Assembly: GCA_020434085.1 (NCBI GenBank)
Contig: JAGRBM010000381.1
Location: forward strand, 1-9,894
Source of the DNA: Chrysiogenia bacterium
GTDB taxonomy: Bacteria; JAGRBM01
Length of the DNA stretch: 9,894 bases
Direction of reading: 5' to 3'
Shown: piece by piece, positions 6,022 to 9,894 of the stretch
Layout: every line of letters begins with the position of its first letter
Position numbering within the stretch: position 1 is the stretch's first letter
Program-made: the position numbers and the translations under genes
The notes under the pieces: generated by a model
What the model was told of the DNA's origin: nothing
Seen by the model: only the letters and a program-made list of their open reading frames with translations
The model's database searches: none

Positions 6022-6830
6022 GAGTAGCTGTGCTCCGGACCCGGGAAGGCGCCGCTGCGCACTTCGTCGATGTACTGTCCCACCGCGCCGCTGATGGTGT
6101 CGGCGAGCTGGGCGTATTTCTTGGCGAACTTGGGGTTGAACTTGTTGTCCATTCCCAGAAGGTCGTAGATGACGAGCACCTGCCCGTCGCAGTCGGGGCC
6201 GGCGCCGATGCCGATCGTCGGGATGGAGATGCTCTGCGTGATCTCTTTGGCCAGCGCCGAGGGAATGCCCTCGAGCACGATGGCATAGGCACCGGCCTGC
6301 TCGAGCGCCTTCGCACCGTCCTTCAAGGCCTTGGCCGATTTCTCGTCACGGCCCTGAATACGGAAGCCGCCGAGCTGGTGGATCGACTGGGGGGTAAGCC
6401 CGATGTGGCCCATGACGGGAATGCCGGCCTGCACCAGGCGGTAGACGCGCTCGGAGACCCATTCGCCGCCTTCGAGCTTCACCGACTCGGCGCCGCCCTC
6501 CTTTACCAGGCGACCGGCGCTCTCCATCGTCTGCTCGACCGAGACCTGGTAGCTCATAAACGGCAGGTCCACGGTCATGTGGGCGGTGCTGATTCCGCGG
6601 CGCACGATGCGCGCGTGATAGATCATTTCGTCGAGGCTGACGTGGGTGGTGTCGGTGTAGCCCTGGATGACCATGCCGAGCGAGTCGCCGACCAGGGCAA
6701 TGTCGATGCCGGCACCGTCCAGAATGCGCGTGAAGGTAGCGTCATAGGCGGTGATCATCGCGATCTTCTCGCCCTGCTCCTTCATCTCACGCAACTGGTG
6801 GATGGTCTTCTTTTTGCGGTCGCTGGCCAT
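6018..6830 (-). CDS. panB: 3-methyl-2-oxobutanoate hydroxymethyltransferase PanB
   Basis: PanB transfers a hydroxymethyl group from 5,10-methylene-tetrahydrofolate to alpha-ketoisovalerate, forming ketopantoate, the first committed step to pantothenate. Expected active-site residues are all visible: metal ligands Asp49 (VGDSLGM), Asp88 (DLPFMSY) and Glu120 (VKLEGG), and the catalytic base Glu187 (VLEGIP). I choose ATG 6830 ([13 protein letters not shown], 270 aa) because it gives the normal family length; the in-frame ATG at 6911 would add 27 residues translated from a terminator hairpin. The stop overlaps panC by ATGA. No reductase (panE) is present, so ketopantoate must be reduced by PanE elsewhere or IlvC. 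The leader upstream contains a terminator and alternative pairings. Confidence 0.98.
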   Translation of the reverse strand: MASDRKKKTIHQLREMKEQGEKIAMITAYDATFTRILDGAGIDIALVGDSLGMVIQGYTDTTHVSLDEMIYHARIVRRGISTAHMTVDLPFMSYQVSVEQTMESAGRLVKEGGAESVKLEGGEWVSERVYRLVQAGIPVMGHIGLTPQSIHQLGGFRIQGRDEKSAKALKDGAKALEQAGAYAIVLEGIPSALAKEITQSISIPTIGIGAGPDCDGQVLVIYDLLGMDNKFNPKFAKKYAQLADTISGAVGQYIDEVRSGAFPGPEHSYS

Positions 6831-6845
6831 ACTCGGGTCCCGGTC
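6818..6845 (-). repeat. 28-bp repeat, copy at panB start
   Basis: The plus strand reads GGTCGCTGGCCAT (6818-6830), a 6-nt variable core and GTCCCGGTC (6837-6845). A second copy with the same outer 13 and 9 bases stands at 7028-7055, in the same orientation. This copy covers the panB start codon, its first codons (MASD) and the region just upstream. Confidence 0.75.
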
Positions 6846-6860
6846 ATGGGACGGCGGCCT

Positions 6861-6908
6861 CAAAGAAAACGGCCTGCCGTCCGATTCAATATTCGGGACG
6901 GCAGGCCG
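6861..6908 (-). terminator. Strong intrinsic terminator upstream of panB (minus strand)
   Basis: A perfect 13-bp stem pairs CGGCCTGCCGTCC (6870-6882) with GGACGGCAGGCCG (6896-6908) around a 13-nt loop. Read on the minus strand the stem is followed by TTTTCTTTG (6869-6861), as in a rho-independent terminator; on the plus strand it is followed by A residues, so it does not end plus-strand transcription. It ends only about 30 nt before the panB start, which implies a short transcript arriving from 6909-7140. Confidence 0.82.
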
Positions 6909-6938
6909 CAAAAACTCACTTGCCCAGTGCGTTGCGAC

Positions 6939-7040
6939 TCATTCTCGGCGGCGCTTCGTTTTTGCCTTCCAAGCCGGTGCTGAGGCGTTCAGCTCCGATC
7001 CCGTGGCTCGTTTCGCCGCCAGCTCAGGGTCGCTGGCCAT
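6939..7040 (-). CDS. Possible 33-codon leader peptide or small protein upstream of panB terminator
   Basis: An ATG at 7040, inside the second 28-bp repeat copy, opens a frame of 33 codons beginning MASDPELAAKR and ending KTKRRRE, with the stop at 6939. It starts with the same four residues as PanB, is rich in alanine (eight) and ends very basic. A weak GGGA stands about 8 nt upstream. The strong terminator lies 31 nt after its stop, so it has its own end signal. It contains no valine run, so a classic amino-acid-starvation leader for the ketoisovalerate branch is not supported. It could be a real small protein, a leader peptide, or only a by-product of the repeat. Confidence 0.35.
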   Translation of the reverse strand: MASDPELAAKRATGSELNASAPAWKAKTKRRRE

Positions 7041-7055
7041 TGTGCCGTCCCGGTC
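7028..7055 (-). repeat. 28-bp repeat, upstream copy of panB start region
   Basis: GGTCGCTGGCCAT (7028-7040), variable TGTGCC, GTCCCGGTC (7047-7055): the same outer sequences as at 6818-6845, 210 bp away. Identity stops sharply outside these bounds. The variable core creates the TGCCGTCCC (7043-7051) that matches one arm of the panB terminator. Confidence 0.75.
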
Positions 7056-7064
7056 TGCCATCGG

Positions 7065-7081
7065 CTCTCAGGGTCTGAGAG
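7065..7081 (-). promoter_or_regulatory. 7-bp hairpin in panB leader region
   Basis: CTCTCAG (7065-7071) and CTGAGAG (7075-7081) are perfect inverted arms with a 3-nt loop. With the possible promoter at 7145-7173 it would lie near the 5' end of the panB leader transcript. It resembles neither a full TPP nor a full glycine riboswitch. Confidence 0.5.
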
Positions 7082-7144
7082 AGTCCGGCGCTGATCCAGG
7101 CGTCGAGCGATGCCGCGGTGCGGCAGCACTCACTTTCGAACCGA

Positions 7145-7173
7145 GTTTTACCAGAGAGTTCCCCCGCCCGCAA
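7145..7173 (-). promoter_or_regulatory. Possible sigma70-type promoter for the panB leader
   Basis: On the minus strand TTGCGG (7173-7168) is followed after exactly 17 nt by TAAAAC (7150-7145), four of six matches in each hexamer. A start near 7138 would give a leader of about 300 nt running through the 33-codon frame and the terminator into panB. Suggestive only. Confidence 0.27.
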
Positions 7174-7203
7174 GGTTTTCTTGTAAGTGGCTAACCTGCT
7201 AAT

Positions 7204-7219
7204 TTGACTGGAGAGTCAA
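7204..7219. repeat. 6-bp inverted repeat TTGACT-AGTCAA
   Basis: TTGACT (7204-7209), loop GGAG, AGTCAA (7214-7219) is a perfect small palindrome in the gap between the divergent panB leader and the AI-2E-family gene. AGAGTC (7212-7217) can alternatively pair with GACTCT (7229-7234). It may be an operator; TTGACT is also a good -35 match, but no -10 follows at the right distance. The rest of 7220-7383 holds only a GC-only hairpin, GCCCCG (7327-7332) / CGGGGC (7339-7344), and the RBS. Confidence 0.4.
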
Positions 7220-7383
7220 CGAATCAGGGACTCTGGCGACCTGCGCTTCAACTCGCTGAATTGCCTTCACTTTTCGGTGTGGTTTGCGCCATTTACCTGA
7301 TCGCGCCATGCCCGCGCCGCTTGGCCGCCCCGCGGCGTCGGGGCATGATAGGCTTCCCACAGGAAACGCTTTACGGAGCACAC

Positions 7384-8619
7384 ATGAGCAGCGAACACGA
7401 CGAAGAAAAACGCCGCCACGAAGGCTATCTCATCTCCCGCCGGGCCTTCTATGGCTTTCTCTGCCTGGCACTGGTGGCGTTCTTCTGGGTGGTCATCCGG
7501 CCCCTGTTTGCGCCCATCGTGCTGGCAACCCTGATTGCGGTTCTCTTCTATCCTGTGCAGTCCTGGCTGGAGACGCTGATGCGCGGGCGCAAGATCCTCG
7601 CGGCAACCGGGTCCCTGCTGCTGCTCACCCTTTTCCTCGTGCTTCCGGGTATCGCAATCTCCGCCATGTTTTTCGCGCAGATGCGTCGCGCGGTGCAGCT
7701 CGTCCTCGGGGCGTCGAAAGAAGATTTCTTCAACGGCGCACTTGTTACCCACATCGAGAGCTACTTCGAGTGGTTTACCAAAGAGCTCGGCCACTACACG
7801 GGCAGCACCGTGGACCTGGGCAGCATGGGGCTCAATGTCCTGCAGAACACGGGCAAGGCCCTCGGCGGTTCGATCCCCGACATTCTGGGTTACACCGGCT
7901 CGCTCGTCTTCACTTACGTGGTGACCACGATTCTGCTGTTCTTCTTTCTGATCGAGGGACCCAAGCTCGTCGACATGATCGTTGAGCTCTCCCCCATGCG
8001 CGATCGCTATGACCGGCAGATTCTGGGGCGCCTGCGCGATACGACGCAGGCGGTCTTCATCGGATCGTTCATGACGAGCATCGTGCAGGGCATCATCGGG
8101 ATGATCGGATTTCTGATCGTGGGAATCAGCACGCCTCTTGTATGGGGCGTGTTCATTGCCGTGGCCAGCCTGATTCCCGTGGTCGGCACCGCAATCATCT
8201 GGGTGCCGACATCGATCTATCTCTATTTTGAGTCCGGCATGGGAAGCGCCGCCACGATGGTTGTGGTCGGCGCGATCATCGCATTCTCCGACAATCTGCT
8301 GCGACCGTTTTTCATGCGCGGCAAGACGGAGATTTCCACCCTGCTGATTTTTATTGCGCTGGTCGGCGGTCTGAAAACTGCGGGCGGCATGGGCCTGATT
8401 TACGGTCCGCTGCTGGCGGCGACCATCGTGGAGTTCACGCGCATCTACCGCAGCGACTTCATGATCGCCGATGCCGAGACTTTCCCGGGCGAGCATCTGG
8501 CCGCGGAGACGCCCTCCACCACTTACCCCGATGCGCCCCCGGAATCGAAGAAGGCACAGGACGCGGCCCCGGAACCCGCGCAGGATTCCGAAGGCACGCC
8601 CAAGAGCGAAACCGCCTGA
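7384..8619 (+). CDS. AI-2E/PerM family membrane transporter
   Basis: A 411-residue polytopic inner-membrane protein of the AI-2E transporter (PerM/YdiK/TqsA-like) family. Members have been linked to autoinducer export or Na+/H+ antiport; the substrate here cannot be told. Visible: an acidic-basic N-terminus, paired spans at about 21-58 (RPLFAPIVLATLIAVLFYPV), a span at about 74-98, a soluble domain to about 168, a span at 169-192, then a hydrophobic block from about 220 with the signature LIPVVGTAIIWVP (263-275), DNLLRPFFM (303-311) and GGLKTAGGMGLIYGPLL. After about residue 365 comes a long hydrophilic Pro/Glu/Ala-rich tail. The start at 7384 has GGAG 5 nt upstream; the in-frame 7204 extension is non-hydrophobic, Pro/Arg-rich and rejected. 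The 3' end stands 3 nt from the convergent cupredoxin-like gene. Confidence 0.93.
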   Translation: MSSEHDEEKRRHEGYLISRRAFYGFLCLALVAFFWVVIRPLFAPIVLATLIAVLFYPVQSWLETLMRGRKILAATGSLLLLTLFLVLPGIAISAMFFAQMRRAVQLVLGASKEDFFNGALVTHIESYFEWFTKELGHYTGSTVDLGSMGLNVLQNTGKALGGSIPDILGYTGSLVFTYVVTTILLFFFLIEGPKLVDMIVELSPMRDRYDRQILGRLRDTTQAVFIGSFMTSIVQGIIGMIGFLIVGISTPLVWGVFIAVASLIPVVGTAIIWVPTSIYLYFESGMGSAATMVVVGAIIAFSDNLLRPFFMRGKTEISTLLIFIALVGGLKTAGGMGLIYGPLLAATIVEFTRIYRSDFMIADAETFPGEHLAAETPSTTYPDAPPESKKAQDAAPEPAQDSEGTPKSETA

Positions 8620-8622
8620 AAA

Positions 8623-9387
8623 CTAGTTGCCGTTGAGAAGTTCGTCGGGGACCGGAAGCGTGAGGTCCAGCCGCACGCCCGCGCCTGCTTCCACGACGAA
8701 AGATTCGGTGTACTCACCGAGAATCGGATGCCAGAACTTGAGCGTGTAGGTGCCCGGCGGAATGGCGTCGATGCGCCAGCTACCGTCCTCGGCACTGACC
8801 GCAACGTAGGGGTGGTTCTTCACCACCGCCCAGGACTCCATCCAGGAGTGCCCGGCCCGGCAGGAAAAGCGCACATTGCCGTCTTCAAGCGGTGCGCCGT
8901 CCTTTTCGATAGGCCGCTTCCACAGCTCCATCCCCTTGATGGGCATTGCCAGGTCGAAGAGCTTTTCCTCGCCCAGGTTGGCACTGACGTTGTGGAGAAC
9001 GCTGTCCGAGGTCCGGATAATCAGAGACTGTTTGGGGTTAATCGAAAAGACGTGCGGAACGAATTCGCAGGCAACCTGATCGAGAATCACCGGCTCTGTC
9101 GGCAGGGGCTTGCCCGCGTCGATCTTCTCGATCCAGACAGCCACGTCCTTGAGCATCTTGTCGGTCGCCAGAATGCCGCTGTGTTTGACGAGCGGGGCGC
9201 AACCTTCATGGTGATGGCTCACTTCCACATCCATGGGCGGAACGTCCCGGTCGATCCTCACCACGCCCTCGACCCAGCCGCTCTTGGCAGGATCCAGAGG
9301 CTTTTCCTCGTAGGCACGGGCGCTGCTCGCAACGCCCAGAACAAGAGCCGAGAGGAGCAAGAGACTGGAGATAAGCTTCGTTGTCAT
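8623..9387 (-). CDS. Exported cupredoxin-like protein with carboxypeptidase-regulatory-like C-terminal domain
   Basis: A 254-residue periplasmic protein. Residues 1-25 are a Sec signal peptide ending SARA before Tyr26. The middle matches a recognisable cupredoxin-like family often annotated as carboxypeptidase-regulatory-like or methylamine-utilisation protein: LDQVACEFVPHV (102-113), SDSVLHNV (127-134), LFDLAMP (143-149) and FSCRAGHSWM (174-183). Likely copper ligands are His132, Cys176, His180 and Met183. Residues 196-245 (DGSWRIDAIPPGTYTLKFWHPILGE) are the carboxypeptidase-D-regulatory-like beta-sandwich. His58-60 and Cys63 replace the family's usual CG region. The start at 9387 gives a standard signal peptide; a start at 9402 would add five residues. 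It follows a cytochrome gene, which suggests electron transfer, though a terminator stands between. The Cys-x3-His spacing is unusual. Confidence 0.87.
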   Translation of the reverse strand: MTTKLISSLLLLSALVLGVASSARAYEEKPLDPAKSGWVEGVVRIDRDVPPMDVEVSHHHEGCAPLVKHSGILATDKMLKDVAVWIEKIDAGKPLPTEPVILDQVACEFVPHVFSINPKQSLIIRTSDSVLHNVSANLGEEKLFDLAMPIKGMELWKRPIEKDGAPLEDGNVRFSCRAGHSWMESWAVVKNHPYVAVSAEDGSWRIDAIPPGTYTLKFWHPILGEYTESFVVEAGAGVRLDLTLPVPDELLNGN

Positions 9388-9415
9388 TGAGCGTCCGTGC
9401 ATGGCGTGAAAAGCA

Positions 9416-9440
9416 GAGGGCCGCCCGTCGGGCGGCCCTC
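9416..9440 (-). terminator. Perfect 11-bp hairpin terminator after the cytochrome gene
   Basis: GAGGGCCGCCC (9416-9426), loop GTC, GGGCGGCCCTC (9430-9440) is a perfect GC-rich stem. Read on the minus strand it is followed by TGCTTTTC, a short T-tract, and stands 13 nt after the cytochrome stop. It ends about 28 nt before the cupredoxin-like gene, so that gene either has its own promoter within the hairpin region or depends on read-through. Confidence 0.8.
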
Positions 9441-9453
9441 CAGTTGCTGCGCT

Positions 9454-9894
9454 TTAGCGGCGTGCCTGGCGTTTGGCTTCTTCCAACGCCTGCTTGTATT
9501 CGGCCTCGCGTCCGAAGACCAGGACGTAGTCGCGCAACGCGCGAATGTCGTCCATCGACTTCTTGTAGCGAGCGATGTCTTCCTCGGTGTCGCCCTCGTA
9601 GACCTTCGGGTTACCGTTTTCATCGAGCTCCATGCCGAAGGGCGTATACATGCGGGTGTAGGGAAGCACCGCGCTGGGAAGTGCCAGCCAACGCTCGATC
9701 CACTTGGGATTGATGCGGTTGTGCACATTGCCCAGGTACGGGCCCATCGTTGCCATCTGGGCGTCGGTCAGGCCTGTCTGCTTGGTGAAGTGGCAGTTGC
9801 TGCAACCGCTCTGCGTGAAGAGCTCGCGGCCGCGCTCGACATTGGCCGGGTCGATATCCGCCAGTTCGATCCGGACGAAAGGATCGAGATCGCC
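9454..9894 (-). CDS. Class I c-type cytochrome, N-terminus beyond window edge
   Basis: The visible 146 C-terminal residues contain one haem c attachment site, CSNCH (31-35 of the visible part), preceded by VERGRELFTQSG, the usual first helix of class I cytochromes c. The following GPYLGNVHNRINPKWIERWLALP matches the second half of the fold, and a candidate axial methionine lies in PYTRMYTPFGM (Met82, or Met88). The C-terminal part is helical and charged (EEDIARYKKSMDDIRALRDYVLVFGREAEY is split by turns), ending in a basic tail. The protein is expected in the periplasm or as a domain of a larger membrane-bound cytochrome; the missing start prevents a choice. It is transcribed towards the cupredoxin-like gene and has its own hairpin terminator. 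The frame runs open to 9894; an internal ATG at 9756 would lose the haem site. Confidence 0.88.
   Translation of the reverse strand, partial: GDLDPFVRIELADIDPANVERGRELFTQSGCSNCHFTKQTGLTDAQMATMGPYLGNVHNRINPKWIERWLALPSAVLPYTRMYTPFGMELDENGNPKVYEGDTEEDIARYKKSMDDIRALRDYVLVFGREAEYKQALEEAKRQARR

Larger units (their letters stand above)
6837..7055 (-). promoter_or_regulatory. Candidate panBCD attenuator/leader
   Basis: On the minus strand, in transcript order, five segments can pair with neighbours: (1) GGGACGGCA at 7051-7043; (2) the terminator 5' arm, containing TGCCGTCCC, 6903-6895; (3) its 3' arm GGACGGCAGGCCG, 6882-6870; (4) GGCCGCCGTCCC, 6859-6848; (5) GGGAC at 6841-6837, next to the panB start. 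Pairings 1:2, 2:3, 3:4 and 4:5 compete. 2:3 is an intrinsic terminator; 3:4 would place its T-tract in a loop; 4:5 could hide the panB initiation region. The complementarity is seen; the regulation is inference and the signal is unknown. Confidence 0.4.

Noticed and set aside
4819-6027. 402-codon plus-strand frame across panC and panD
   Set aside because: Antisense shadow in GC-rich DNA; both pan genes are certain on the other strand with all catalytic motifs.
6916-6942. 8-codon [11 protein letters not shown] overlapping the 33-codon frame by ATGA
   Set aside because: Too short to support; the likeness to ParB N-termini is probably chance.
6030-6983. 317-codon plus-strand frame across panB
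   Set aside because: Antisense shadow of panB, with His/Asp/Gly-heavy composition and no domain.
7065-7081. TPP- or glycine-riboswitch-like CTGAGAG / CTCTCAGG
   Set aside because: Only a simple hairpin; the other conserved segments of either riboswitch are missing.
7135-7142. tRNA T-loop-like GGTTCGAA on the minus strand
   Set aside because: No matching T-stem, anticodon arm or acceptor stem around it.
7204-7383. 60-residue N-terminal extension of the AI-2E-family protein
   Set aside because: Poor composition, spans the palindrome and GC-only hairpin, and ATG 7384 has a proper SD.
7267-8496. 409-codon minus-strand frame across the AI-2E gene
   Set aside because: Antisense shadow, full of Gln/His/Asp with no hydrophobic or domain pattern.
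1-9894. CRISPR arrays, insertion sequences, transposases, integrases
   Set aside because: No regularly spaced repeats, terminal inverted repeats or recombinase motifs were seen; the window looks like ordinary chromosome.

Overview
This is a GC-rich bacterial window with densely packed genes: short gaps, four ATGA stop/start overlaps, and convergent pairs that touch or overlap. The protein types are a radical SAM/SPASM enzyme, a cupredoxin-like/carboxypeptidase-regulatory secreted protein beside a c-type cytochrome, and a compact panB-panC-panD cluster. They suggest a Gram-negative, respiring bacterium of deltaproteobacterial grade (Myxococcota/Desulfobacterota/SAR324-like, probably uncultured). 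That placement is inference; there is no rRNA or other decisive marker.

Layout. (1) 1-309, minus: start of a His-rich protein cut by the window edge, preceded in the same operon by a 75-residue single-span membrane peptide. (2) 475-3557, plus: a canonical radical SAM/SPASM enzyme, two small multi-span membrane proteins joined by ATGA overlaps, then, after 26 nt, a helix-turn-helix protein and an unrecognised 204-residue protein, again joined by ATGA. (3) 3554-4039, minus: smpB, whose stop codon interlocks with that of the preceding gene. (4) 4319-4654, plus: an orphan secreted 111-residue protein, ending at a strong bidirectional terminator shared with (5) panB-panC-panD (6830-4738, minus), which makes pantothenate from ketoisovalerate and aspartate. 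(6) 6831-7383: a gap upstream of panB holding a strong minus-strand terminator, a possible 33-codon ORF, a 28-bp repeat of the panB start region and nested complementary segments. (7) 7384-8619, plus: an AI-2E/PerM-family membrane protein. (8) 9894-8623, minus: the C-terminal part of a monohaem c-type cytochrome, a perfect hairpin terminator, and an exported cupredoxin-like protein.

How it works together. SmpB (trans-translation) and PanBCD (vitamin B5/CoA supply) are housekeeping. The exported cupredoxin-like protein and the cytochrome probably serve periplasmic electron transfer. The least understood parts are the radical SAM/membrane-protein operon with its divergent small membrane peptide, and the panB leader. 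The leader looks like a possible attenuator: leader segment 1, both terminator arms, a further segment and the panB initiation region can pair in mutually exclusive ways. This was read by eye, with no folding or database search.
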